Shown here one piece after another: positions 24,800-37,451 of a DNA stretch of 64,000 bases. The notes under the pieces were generated by a model that was not told where the DNA came from, made no database searches, and saw only the letters and a list, made by a program, of their open reading frames with translations. A program made the translations under genes and the position numbers. Within the stretch, counting starts at the first letter, position 1. Each line of letters begins with the position of its first letter. The DNA comes from Tolypeutes matacus. Lineage: Eukaryota > Chordata > Mammalia > Cingulata > Chlamyphoridae. The stretch spans positions 1,150,596 to 1,214,595 of the forward strand of contig JAKSZT010040190.1 in assembly GCA_026826555.1 (NCBI GenBank), written 5' to 3'.

Positions 24800-27700
24800 T
24801 GTGAATAGACCACAGTTTGTTTATCCATTTGTCTGTTGATGGACACCTGGGTTGTTTCCAGCTTTTGGCAATGGTGAATAATGTGGTAATTGCCTTCTCT
24901 AATTCTGTAAAGTAAGCTGTTGGGATTTTGATTGGTATTGCATCGGTGTGCAGATGTCTGTTCGTGTCACTGCTCTCAGTTCTTCTGGGTATATACCCAG
25001 TAGTGGTATTGCCGGGTCACATGGCAAGTCTATATTCAACTTCTTTAGGAACTGCCAAACAGTCCTCCATAGTGGTTGTACCATCCTGCATTCCCACCAA
25101 CAGTGAAGAAGTGTTCCTATGTCTCCACATCCTCTCCAACACTTGTAGTTCTCTTTTTAATAGTGGCCATTCTGATAGGTGTGAAATGATATCTCATTGT
25201 AGTTTTGATTTGCATTTCCCTAATTATGAGTGATGTTGAGCATTTCTTCATGTGTTTTTTTGCCATTTGTATTTCTTCTTTGGAGAAATGTCTATTTAAG
25301 TCTTTGGCCCATTTTTTAATTGGGTCATTTGTCTTTTTATTGTTGAGTTGTAACATCTCTTTATACATCCTGGATATTAAACCCTTAGCAGATATGTGAT
25401 TTCAAAATATTTTTTCCCATTGAGTTGGCTGCCTTTTCACACTTCTGACAAAGTCCTTTGAGGTGCAAAGGTGTTTAATTTTGAGGAGGTCCCATTTATC
25501 TACTTTTTCTTTTGTTGCCCGTGCTTTGGGTGTAAGGTCCAAGAAACCACCACCTACTACAAGGTCTTGAAGATGTTTCCCTACATTTTCTTCTAGTAGT
25601 TTTATGGTCCTGGCTTTGATATTTAGATCTTTGATCCTTTTTGAGTTGATTCTTATATAGGGGGTGACATAGAGGTCCTCTTTCATTCTTTTGGTTATAG
25701 ATATCCAGTTCTCCCAACACCATTTTTTGAAGAGACTGTTTTTTCCCATTAGCGTGGGCTTGGTAGGTTTGCCAAAAACCAGTTGACTGTATAGGTGAGG
25801 GTATATTTCTGGGTTCTCAATTCTATTCCACTGATCGATGTGTCTATCTTTATGCCAGTACCATGCTGTTTTGACCACTGTAGCTTTGTAATATGTTTCA
25901 AGGTCAGGCAGTGAAATTCCTCCCACATTGCTCTTCTTTTTTAGAATGCTTTTGGCTATTTGGGTGCACTTACCCTTCCAGATGAATTTGGTAATTGCCT
26001 TCTCTAATTCTGTAAAGTAAGCTGTTGGGATTTTGATTGGTATTGCATTGAATCTATAAATCAGTTTGGGCAAGATTGACATCTTCACAATATTTATTCT
26101 TCCAATCCATGAACACGGAATGTCTTTTCATTTGTTTAGGTCTTTTTAAATTTCTTTTAGCATTGTTTTGTAGTTTTCTGCATATAGGTCCTATACTTCT
26201 TTGGTTAAATTAACTCCAAGGTATTTGAGTCTTTTTGTTGCTATTGAAAATGGAATTTTCCTCCTGATTTCCTCCTTAGATTGTTCAGTACTAGTGTACA
26301 AAAACATTACTGATTTTTGCGTGTTGATCTTGTATCCTGCCACTTTACTGAACTCATTTATTAATTCAAGTAGCTTTGTTGTGGATAATTCAGGATTTTC
26401 TAAATACAGGATCATGTCATCTACAAACAGTGAGAGTTTTACTTCCTCTTTTCCTATTTGGACACCTTTAATTTTTTTGTCTTGTCTAATTGCCCTAGCT
26501 AGAACTTCTAGTACAATGTTGAATAACAATGGTGACAGTGGGCATCCTTGTCTTGTTCCTGATCTTAGGGGGAAAGCTTTCAACCTTTCCCCATTGAGTA
26601 TGATGTTGGCTGTGGGTTTTTCATATATGCCTTTTATCATATTGAGGAATTTTCCTTTTATTCCTATCTTTTGAAGTATTTTTTATCAAAAAAGGATGTT
26701 GGATTTTGTCGAATGCCTTTTCTGCATCTATTGAGATGATCATGTGTTTTTTTTCCTGCAATTTGTTAATGTGGTATATTACATTGATTGATTTTCTTAT
26801 GTTCAACCAGCCTTGCATAGCAGGAATAAATCCCACTTGGTCGTGATGTATAAGTCTTTTGATATGCTGTTGGATTCGATTTGCAAGTATTTTGTTGAGA
26901 ATTTTTGCATCTTATGTTAATTAGAGAGATGGGTCTGTAATTTTCTTTTCTTGTGGAATCTTTATCTGGCTTTGGTATTAGGGTGATGTTGGCTTCATAA
27001 AATGTGTTGGGTAATTTTCCGTCCTCTTCAATTTTTTGGAAGAGTTTAAACAGGATTGGTGTTAATTCTTTTAGAAATGCTTGGTAGAATTCATCTGTGA
27101 AGCCATCTGGTCCTGGACTTTTCTTTGCTGGGAGATTTTTGATGACGGATTCAATCTCCTTAATTGTGATTGGTTTGTTAAGTTCTTGTATTTCTTGTTG
27201 TGTCAGTGTAGATTGGTTATGAGTTTCTAGAAATTTGTCCATTTCATCCAGGTTGTCTAGTTTGTTGGCATATAGTTTCTCATAATATCCTCTTATGATT
27301 CTTTTTATTTCTGCAAGGTCATTTGTAATTCCCCCCCTTTCATTTCTGATTGTATTTATTTGCATCTTCTCTCTTTTTTTCTTTGTTAGTCTAGCGAGGG
27401 GTTTGTCAATTTTATAGATCTTCTCAAAGAACCAGCTTTTGGTTTTGTTGATTTTCTCTGTTGTTTTTCTGTTCTCATTTTCATTTATTTCCGCTCTAAT
27501 CTTTATTATTTCTTTCCTTCTGCTTGCTTTGGGATTGGTTTGCTGTTCTTTTTCTAGTTTCTCAAGTTGTTCAGTTAAATCTTTGAGCTTAGCTCTTTCT
27601 TGTTTTTTAATATAGGCATTTAGGGCTATAAATTTCCCTCTCAAGATTGCCTTCGCTGTATCCCATAAGTTTTGATACGTTGTGTTCTCATTTTCATTTG

Positions 27701-28526
27701 TCTCGATATATTTACTGATTTCACTTGCAATTTCTTCTTTGACCCACCGAATATTTAGGAGTGTGTTGTTCAGTCTCCACACATTTGCAAATTTACTTTT
27801 TTCCTGTCTGTTATTGATTTCTAGTTTCATTCCATTATGATCTGAGAAGGTAGTTTGTATAATTTCAATCTTTTTATATTTATTGAGACCTGTATTGTGA
27901 CCTAACATGTGGTCTATACTGGAGAAAGACCCACGGGCACTTGAGAAGAATGTATAACCCGCTGAGTTTGGATGCAGTGTTCTGTATATGTCTGTTAGGT
28001 CTAACTTGTTTATCATATTGTTCAAGTTCTCTGTTTCCTTGTTGATCTTCTGTCTAGTTGTTCTATCTAATGATGTGAGAGGGGTGTTGAAGTCTCCAAC
28101 GATTATTGTAGAAATGTCTATTTCTCCCTTCAGTTTTGCCAGAGTTTGTCTCATATATTTTGGGGCACTCTGGTTAGGTGCGTAGATATTTATGACTGTT
28201 ATATCTTCCTGGAGGACCATCCCTTTTATTAATATATAATGGCCTTCCACATCTCTTATCACTTTTTTTTTGCATTTGAAGTCTGTTTTGTCTGATATTA
28301 TAGCTACCCCTGCTCTTTTCTGTTTACTATTCGTGTGGAGTATCTTTTTCCAATCTTTTACTTTCAGCCAGTTTGTATCCTTGGGTCTGAGGTGAGTTTC
28401 TTGTAAGCAGCATATGGTTGGCTCATGTTTTTTTATCCATTCTGTCAGCCTGTATCTTTTGATTGGGGAATTTAATCCATTCACATTCAATGATATTACT
28501 GAAAATGCACTATTTATTTCCTCCAT
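24800..28526 (-). pseudogene. L1 ORF2 (endonuclease-reverse transcriptase), disrupted
   Basis: Reading starts at 28526 with an apurinic endonuclease domain ('[15 protein letters not shown]', 'CCLQETHL', '[10 protein letters not shown]', '[11 protein letters not shown]') over about the first 240 residues, open for 586 codons. The reverse transcriptase follows in other frames: '[10 protein letters not shown]' in the first frame, then '[20 protein letters not shown]' and the catalytic FVDDMI at about 26420 in the 26640-26191 frame. The C-terminal region runs at 26088-25402 and ends at a TGA in 'WEKIF*NH'. More pieces lie at 25368-25117. At least two frame changes plus the stop rule out a functional protein. 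Normal length would be about 1250-1280 aa. Confidence 0.9.
24884..24943 (-). repeat. 60-bp templated insertion copied from ORF2
   Basis: Exact 60/60 direct copy of 25989-26048 (also within this L1), placed in the distal ORF2/3' region in the same orientation. It replaces about ten bases that are present at the matching point of the L1 at 13621-15329. Confidence 0.9.
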
Positions 28527-28607
28527 TTTATTCTTGGGTTTTCATATGTCATCTTATTTTTGTCTCTCTTTTTACTCTTTTGGTTATCCTTTCTGCTTTT
28601 CTTTCTT

Positions 28608-29597
28608 CTATACTCTCCTCCAAGCCTCTCTCTCCTGTCTTTTTCTTTCAGGTTCTAAGGCTTCCTTTAATATTTCCTGCAAAAGTAGATTCTTTTTTGC
28701 AAACTCTCTTAGTTTCTGTTTGTTTGTGAATACTTTATATTCACCTTCATATTTGAAGGACAGTTTTGCTGGATAAAGAATTCTCGGCTGGCAGTTTTTC
28801 TCTTTCAGTTTCCTAATTGTATCATACCACTGTCTTCTTGCCTCCATGGTTTCTGAAGAGAAATCTGCACTAAGTCTTACTGGACATCCTTTGTACGTGA
28901 CCGTTTGCTTCTCTCTTGCTGCTCTGAGAATTTTCTCTTTATCTTTTACATTTGACATTCTGAATAGTATGTGTCTTGGTGTAGGTCTATTTGGATTTAT
29001 TCTCATTGGGGTATGGTGTGCTTCTTGGACATGTAAGTTCATTTCTTTCGTGAGAGTTGGGAAATTTTCAGTTATTATTTCCTCAAATATTCTTTCTGCC
29101 CCTTTTCCTTTCTCTTCCCCTTCTGGAACTCCCATGACACGTATGTTCTTGCGTTTTGTGTTGTCATTCAACTCTCTGAGCCCCTGCTCAATTTTTTCCA
29201 TTCTTTTCTCTCTCTGTTCTTTTCTCTCTTCAATTTTAGCTGCTCTGTCTTCGGTATCACTTATTCTTTCCTCTATCATTTTGAGTCTGCTGTTGTATGC
29301 CTCAAATGTATTTTTGACCTCACCTATTGTGTCTTTCATTCCCACGAACTCCATTACTTTTCTGTTCAGGATTTCAAATTCTTCTTTGTGTTCGCTCAAT
29401 GACTTCTTGATGTCATTTATCTCTTTAACTATATTGTCTTTCATCTCATTAATTTGATTTTGGAAATTTGTGCTCATCTCACTGATTAGTTCTCTCAAAT
29501 TCTGTATCTCTTCTGGGACTTTGCTGTATTCCTTTTCTTGGGCCATGTGTTCTATTTTCTTAGTATGGCTCATAATTTTTTGCTGGTGCTTAGGCAT
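28608..29597 (-). CDS. L1 ORF1 RNA-binding protein, intact
   Basis: Intact 329-codon frame. L1 ORF1 proteins form trimers that coat L1 RNA in cytoplasmic particles and have nucleic-acid chaperone activity. Visible parts: an N-terminal coiled coil (about residues 15-150, e.g. 'NLRELISEMSTNFQNQINEM' and 'ILNRKVMEFV'), an RRM-like domain (about 155-250, 'RKNIRVMGVPEGEEKGKGAE', 'RHILFRMSNVKDKEKILRAA'), and the C-terminal domain (about 255-320, 'RRQWYDTIRKLKEK', 'FTNKQKLREFAKK'). It is about 80 nt upstream of ORF2, the usual bicistronic layout. It could be translated if the element is transcribed. Confidence 0.9.
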   Translation of the reverse strand: MPKHQQKIMSHTKKIEHMAQEKEYSKVPEEIQNLRELISEMSTNFQNQINEMKDNIVKEINDIKKSLSEHKEEFEILNRKVMEFVGMKDTIGEVKNTFEAYNSRLKMIEERISDTEDRAAKIEERKEQREKRMEKIEQGLRELNDNTKRKNIRVMGVPEGEEKGKGAERIFEEIITENFPTLTKEMNLHVQEAHHTPMRINPNRPTPRHILFRMSNVKDKEKILRAAREKQTVTYKGCPVRLSADFSSETMEARRQWYDTIRKLKEKNCQPRILYPAKLSFKYEGEYKVFTNKQKLREFAKKNLLLQEILKEALEPERKRQEREAWRRV

Positions 29598-30720
29598 CTG
29601 GTTAGTTTGTATTTTACTTAGATGCTCTATCTCTTTCTCTTTTATGGTGTTTTAGTGGCAGGCGGCTGTGAGTTACCACAGCTCTTTGATTTTTGGCTCA
29701 ACATTGACTATTCAGATTGTTCTGCTTGTTGCTCAAAACTGGGCACTGGACCCAGTAATTGGTTGTGGAGTCGTTTCCTAGGGCCTTGGGCAGGGAGGCT
29801 ATAGAGGCCAGGAAAAGCCTCTCTTACTTATTAATTTTCTTATGTGCACTTCCTTGGTCTGCCAGGAGATGGCACTTGTTGGCAGCTCTCAATTCAATGC
29901 CTAGTCTGAGCGTATTTGTTGTGACACAGACCAGATCAATGTGATAGAGCTTCCTGTCTGGGGGCTAAGAGCCCTGTGATTCAAACTTTCTGAGACAGTT
30001 CTCCAGACTTCTCTCGTAGCGCCCCCCTTTTCCCAGCTAGGAAATATTTCCACTCCCTTCTGAATCCTCAACAATCAGTCCCTGTTAGTAGAGGATTGGG
30101 AGGTTTGTATATCTTTAGCCCCTTGCAGGCTCCAAGGCAAACAAACCTGGCCTAGAAGGGCTCTCGGGACAGGGCAGACCAAACCTGGGAGTCAAAAGCA
30201 GGGTCAGCCCCAGGCTCTCTCTCACTCCTCTCCCATGGAGTACTCAATAATTAGTCCAGGCTAGAAGAGAGGGAGGTTGCGAGGGTCGGATTTCTCCAGT
30301 CCTTCCTAGGCTCCCAGGGCAAACCGCAGGGTGGAAGGGTCCGTGGGGCTCCCCAGCCCAAATTTACAGGTCAGAACCTGAGTCAGCCTAAGGCTGTGTC
30401 CCTCTCTCTCCCCTTTCCGGGAGTGGTAGATCCCTGGAGCCCCCTTTGTCTGTGGTCGCAGGCCCAGAGTCCCGAGAATTCTGTAGAGTGTGGGTGAGGG
30501 TGCCGGCAGCAGCAGAAGCTGCGACTTGCAACTCACGGTTCTGTTGTCAGGATTTCCCTCTTCTGTCCCTCTCTCCTCTGGGTGGTGTGCAGCCTTCACC
30601 TGCTGTTCTAAATCCTAGAAGATCTTTTTCGGGGCTGTTTCAGCTTGTCCTCTAGCTATTTTTCTGGAGAAGAGATTCCCTTGTATTACTAGTCTGCCAT
30701 CTTCCCGGAAGTCTCTGTTC
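29598..30720 (-). promoter_or_regulatory. L1 5'UTR with internal promoter
   Basis: GC-richer stretch between the 5' tip and ORF1. The tip reads GGGAAGATGGCAGACTAG on the minus strand; AAGATGGC matches the YY1 site that sets L1 initiation in other mammals. CpGs are scattered. Activity is inferred from position only. Confidence 0.7.
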
Positions 30721-30735
30721 AAAATTGAGATTTCT

Positions 30736-31180
30736 TTAACCTTCCAGTTTGCTAAGACAAAAGGATTGATAATACCTGATATTACAAAGTTTGTTGAGAA
30801 AGAGTACTATTAGTTGTACATTTTTAGAAGGCAATTAGTAAGACCTAATAAAATTAACAAATCCATACTACTTGAACCCACAACTTTGCTTCTTGGAATT
30901 ATCAATATAAAAATGCTTACAGAAATGTTTGAAAATATGGAGTGGACTTAAATTGGGAAATCTAAATGTCCAACATTTGGGAATTTCAATATGTCCACTT
31001 ACTAAAATGCCACACGTTTTTTAACAACTAAAAGATGCCAAAGGTATACTAAATGGGAAAAAAAACAATGTAAGTTACAAAACTGTATGATATCCAGTTT
31101 TGTAAAATAAAAATTATCTTAAATGCTTACACAGTGAGTATCACTTGAGGTAAACTTACAGAGAAAACTTGCATTTTTCA
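30736..31180. other. No gene seen
   Basis: AT-rich sequence right of the L1, with no recognised element. Confidence 0.35.
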
Positions 31181-31194
31181 CCTTAAATATTTCT

Positions 31195-31382
31195 TTCTTT
31201 TTTTTTTTTTTTTAAACATTTTATTTATATATTCATTTATCCCCCCCTTGCTGCTTGTGCTCACTGGGTCAGCTAACCACGCCGTGCGGGCGGGCTTGCC
31301 TTCACCAGGAGGCTCCGGGAACCGAACCCGGGGCCTCCCATATGGTAAACGTGAGCCCTACTGATTGAGCCACAGCCGCTTC
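31195..31382 (-). repeat. DAS-type SINE
   Basis: Antisense tRNA-derived SINE: T/A-rich tail, 'cttgccttcaccaggaggctcc', B box 'gggaaccgaacccggggcct', head end 'ttgagccacagccgcttccc'. A 14-bp TSD (ccttaaatatttct) at 31181-31194 and 31383-31396 bounds it. Confidence 0.92.
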
Positions 31383-31396
31383 CCTTAAATATTTCT

Positions 31397-32136
31397 GTAA
31401 AGTTAAAATTTTACAAGAATTTATACTGGTGTAAACAGCAAAAGACACATGTTTAAAAACTCTATTCATTCTTTGGAACCTACAAAATTTTTTTTCTCTT
31501 TGGGAATGTCATCAATGTCCTTTTCCCCTCCCTGAATTTTTTTGTTAGACATGTTATCCTGTAAAAGGGTGTTATTCATTTAAGACAAAATTCAGATCCA
31601 ACCTGCCTCTCCTTCTGAAGGGCAAATGTAGGTGCTGATCAAATAAAGTGTAGAAAATAACTTGCAAATGAACTTCAGAAAACTCGTATATCGAGGAAGA
31701 AAATTTAAGAAAAAGGGTAGCTACTGCCCTTCTCTTCGTAAGAAGTACATGATCAAAACCCAAAGTCCCTTCCCTTGACTATGGTACATGTCCCTCATTG
31801 CCAAACAAGCAGATGAAAGAATCCAGAGGATGCTTAACTATTTCCTTCTTCCCCTTTAGTGCCCAGCACACCGTCAGCATGTTTTTCTTTTCTTATCTAA
31901 TGTTCTGCTTTATCAAATTATCTTATTAGGTTTATACAAACCCACCTTACTTCCTGGATGACACTTGTACTACAGGTTATGAACTTCCTGTCCAGAATAG
32001 TCTTCTTGTGGGACCTGGCTTCAGTTGCTCATCATCAGCGTCAGATAACCGACTCACCGGAGTCTTGGAGCATCAGGCTGCAATTACTTAAGTCTTCTGA
32101 CTAGTCCTTGGCTTAGGTATGCACTTTCTCTACTTC
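31397..32136. other. No gene seen
   Basis: No supported exon or recognised repeat. Confidence 0.35.
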
Positions 32137-32328
32137 ACGGGTTCTTAACAAGGGGTCCATGAGCTTGAATTGAAATTCAAAAAAACATTATTCTTGTGGG
32201 GATGTGTTAAGGTGGGTGTGATATATTTATTAAATAATACATAGTATAGTGTAGACTTAGTAAGGGGTCCGTGGTTTTAACCTGACTGGCAAAGGGGTCC
32301 GTGGAACAAAACAGGTTAAGAACCCCTG
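32137..32328. mobile_element. Palindromic hAT-like MITE
   Basis: Terminal inverted repeats 'gggttcttaac' (about 32139) and 'gttaagaacccc' (about 32315), with 'ggggtccatgagc' near one end and 'ggggtccgtggaac' near the other. A second copy in the opposite orientation lies at 39897-40082. There is no transposase, so it is non-autonomous. A clear TSD is not visible. Confidence 0.65.
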
Positions 32329-34740
32329 CTTACTTGGATAAAGGCTCTCTGATAACTTTACCACAACATAAACATATAACTTGGTGTACGACAACAAGGG
32401 CCTGTCTCCCCTACCTCATTTTTGTCTTCCAAAACAAAACAAAACAAAAAACAACCCATACAAAAAAAGCTAGGTGCACTAATAACAGTAATTGCTAGGT
32501 ACATATTCTCATTTTTTCCCCATTATTTTAAAAGAAAGAAAATAAATGAACTAAGCATTTAACTCAAGGGATTAGAAAATGAGGAAAAATAAGGAAAAGA
32601 AAAGTATCAAAGCATAAGTAAATTAATTACAAAATAGACAATAATAATAATAAGTAAATCCACAAATGGGATCTTTGTGAAGAAACCCATAGAAATGACA
32701 AACTTATGATAAATCCAATTGAGAGAAAAAAATTTTAATTATAAATGACAGCATATGAGGAGGAATGTATGCCACTAAAATTTAAAAAATAACTCAACAA
32801 AATTGGTGATTTTCTGGGGAAAAACCACTAGTTTTAAAATTTTTTTAAGGAGAAAAATCTAAATAAACCAATTCTAAAGGATATAATTGAAAAAGTTATC
32901 AAAGATTCATCTCCAAAAGGCCTAGATAATTCTGTAGCATTTTAATTTTTACAAAGTATTTATTACACATGTTCAATGAATTCTTTCAAACTTTTCCTTT
33001 TGGAATATACAGAGAAATAAAAAGTAAAGGAGAGAATCATTCCATTTTTATCACCTAAATACAGTCATTGAATTTTGTTGTCATTTCCTTCTGTCAATAT
33101 TTTTACTGTTTTACATAGTTTTTTTCTAAAAACACTTTAGCTACTTAAAATTTTAATGTAATAAACACTTTTCATTTTATTATAAACTTTTCATAAGTAT
33201 AATTTATATCTATAATTTATACCAGTTGAAATAGTAAATAAAACCAACTTTACAGAAGAGTTGGGAAGTTTGCATAATAAGGTGCTTTGTACAGTGTTGA
33301 GTACACTGTAGGTCCTCAACAAATGGTAGCTACTATTTTTATGGTGTGCAAAGGGCTTTGGCTTTGACATATATCATTTCATTTATATTGGGTATTATTA
33401 TCTAGCAACATAGTGTTCCCTCTTTAGGGGGAGTAGGTAAGTTTCTTCCCACAAAGGAGCTTCCCAGATGCCTCTAGAGAGAGAAACCAAGAGTATTGCT
33501 TGGGAGAATCCTTTTGCTTGGTTGGTTTTGCTGAGAAGTCTGTAGAGCCCAGGCTGAACAGAATTCATAAATCAGAGCCTGGAGTAGTAGAGAGAAGAGT
33601 TGTCCTGTGTCTCAGCACTCAGAGACCCACACAGGACTAGGATTCTGAGTGGCACTCAAAGAACAGTGGACTCAGATTCTGGTTAGGATCATTCATTTTA
33701 GGCATTTAGGCTCCACGACACAGAAATAAAGGAGTTGATTATGCCTTAAATTACTCTGAAGTCATTGAGAAGTCACTGATAAAAAGAACCAGTCCTCTAG
33801 CCTCCACAGACCCTCAACCTCTCCCCTTACTTTCAAGGTTCCTTTTTTCCCCACCTAGTAACTTTGCTCTTTCCAGTTTACCTTTCTTACTCCTTCGACC
33901 TTTTTCACTGTACCTTTTTACCACCTTTTCACTTTTCCTCCTAACTTCTTTTCCCTTTCCTTCCCTCATAAAGTTTACCCTCACCTTCCCCCTTATTCTT
34001 AGCTGCTTTTTCTTTCCACCTCTCCCCACGCTCCCATTCTGGCCTCTTCCTATTGCTTTCCCACAACCACTCCTACTACTAAATGCTTTAAATCTCAGTG
34101 GTTATCTTCCCCAGTCTAGTCCCTGCATTTAGCCCCCGGTTTCCTCACTTTCTTATATTTAATGTTGACTCCCTCCATGTATGTTTTTAAGTTTTTCATT
34201 TCACCTGGAGGACTAGGCTCTAATATTCTGTTAGAAGATATTACAGTTGCTTTCGAGGGATTATTAGAAATTCTATCCAAGGAAAATGTTAAAGTGGCTT
34301 TCTTCTACCTTCAGGTGCGTGAAGAATAAAAATTTATTTCTAAATCTAGGAATCTTCAGGCCTGTTGTCAGCAGTAAAACCCTTTCTTTAAATACAGTAT
34401 TAACTGGAAGGTCAATATATAAAACTGATTAAAGTGAAGCTGCTTTGGTGGTGAGGAACCTGGAGCCCTGAAGCCTCTTTAAGAAATCCCCAGGGCTTGG
34501 GTAGGGATCACACAGGTAAAGTGAATGCATAAAAGTGGTGGTGGTGGGGAAGTGTGCAGTGTAAGAGCATCGGAAGCTGCGTGGCCGTGATGACCATGTC
34601 AAACTGGAGAGTAGCAATAAGCAGTTCCAGCCAACTGTTGCCATGTGGGAATGGGGTGCCCAGAGTAACCATAATGTCCATTTTTGTAAGAGAATTTGGA
34701 AAGTCAGATTTTATGTGAAATCTCCTGATTCCTAAATAGT
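32329..34740. other. No gene seen; MIR-like fragment near 33270-33400
   Basis: AT-rich. A weak MIR/L2-like piece ('gtacagtgttgagtacactgtaggtcctcaacaaatg') lies near 33290. A pyrimidine-rich run spans about 33800-34060. No coding evidence. Confidence 0.35.
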
Positions 34741-34756
34741 TGCAATTATTTAAAAT

Positions 34757-34804
34757 TATATATATATATTATATATATATATATATAATATATATATATA
34801 TATA
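34757..34804. repeat. AT dinucleotide microsatellite, near-palindromic
   Basis: About 48 bp of alternating TA broken by symmetric TT and AA positions, so the tract can form a cruciform or hairpin. Confidence 0.85.
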
Positions 34805-35469
34805 AACTGGGTAGACCAAAAAAATTATATTATATGGACTATGCACACAGTCCATTTGGCTTGTTTGCTACCTTTCACTTAAGATTTGAAAAGTCACTGG
34901 GAATTTGCATGATAAATCATCTTGATCCACCCCCACTGAACTATCCTAACACCACAAATCACAATTCCAGTATTACAAAATAGCTTTTGTATTTCACAAT
35001 GATTTTAGTGTAGATAATTGGCAGATCAATATATTTTATTAAGTTAACCAAAATTAAGGTTTTTTTTTTTTTTTCCATTTATGTCAGGTGTTAACTCTAA
35101 ATTCACACTCTAAAGATTATTACTTCAACTTCAAAAAAGAGAAGAAAGAGGGAAGGGAAAATGAAGAACAATAGTAATCTCTATAACCTCTAGTCAATAA
35201 TCTAATAGAACTTTTAGACTTCCTGAGCCACTTGATTTAGAGTAGATTACTTTGAGAGTATAGCATGAGCCCCTCCCAAGTCCCACTTCATCAGTGGCAG
35301 AGCATCAGAAAGTCATTTGGCAAGCTTTCAGGTACTGCCTATCATAGCCTCTATATGTATTTATAAATAGTGACTGCAATTTTCCCTACATCATTGTATT
35401 GGTAGCATCCTTTTCTAGTTGTGCTTTTCTGATGTTCCACAGGAATGAGCACAGATGAAAAATTCTGTG
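34805..35469 (-). other. Likely 3'UTR of the nine-finger SCAN gene
   Basis: Directly downstream of the stop codon at 35470. A minus-strand AATAAA can be read near 35035 ('ttttatt' on plus) and could serve as the polyadenylation signal. The extent is inferred. Confidence 0.4.
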
Positions 35470-37082
<1,613 letters not shown>

Positions 37083-37092
37083 AAAGACACTA

Positions 37093-37441
37093 TGGAAGAG
37101 GATGTGGCTCAACCGATTGGGCTCCTGCCTACCCCATGGGAGGTCCCTGGTTCATTTCCCAGTGTCTCCTAAAGAAGACAGCTGGCGCAACAAGCAGGTG
37201 TGGCAAACTGATGCAACAAGATGATGCAACAAGAGACACAAGAAGAAAAACATAATGAGACACAACAAAGCAAGGAACGGAGGTGGCTCAAGCGATTAGG
37301 CGCCTCCCTCCCACATCGAAGGTCCCAGGTTTGGTTCCGGTCCCTCCTAAAGAAACAAGGAAGATGAACAGAAACAGCAAGTGCAAACAATGAGGGGGTG
37401 AGGAGAAATAAATAAATACAATAAATCTTAAAAAAGAAAAA
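37093..37441 (+). repeat. Dimeric DAS-type SINE
   Basis: Two tRNA-like heads in tandem. The first is near 37096 ('gaggatgtggctcaaccgattgg'), the second near 37275 ('ggaggtggctcaagcgattagg'), each with its own B box and tail. One 10-bp TSD (aaagacacta) at 37083-37092 and 37442-37451 encloses both, so the pair may have inserted as one unit. Confidence 0.85.
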
Positions 37442-37451
37442 AAAGACACTA

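Larger units (their letters stand above)
24467..30720 (-). mobile_element. Full-length L1 retrotransposon, ORF2 damaged
   Basis: Complete minus-strand L1 of about 6.25 kb. A 15-bp TSD (aaaattgagatttct) at 24452-24466 and 30721-30735 encloses it. From its 5' end at 30720: a GC-richer 5'UTR of about 1.1 kb whose tip carries a YY1-like AAGATGGC (about 30700), intact ORF1 (29597-28608), ORF2 from 28526 leftward, 3'UTR and antisense poly(A). ORF2 is broken by frameshifts and an in-frame TGA, so the copy cannot act on its own. The L1 is probably recent, since its ends and ORF1 are well kept. It carries a 60-bp internal duplication (24884-24943) and a possible 3' transduction (about 24479-24575). 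Confidence 0.95.

Noticed and set aside
28846..29457. 203-codon plus-strand open frame
   Set aside because: It is the antisense of L1 ORF1 and has low-complexity Ser/Phe/Ile content.
37093..37170. tRNA gene
   Set aside because: tRNA-like head with A/B-box character, but it is part of a SINE with tail and TSD; the same holds for the other SINE heads in the window.
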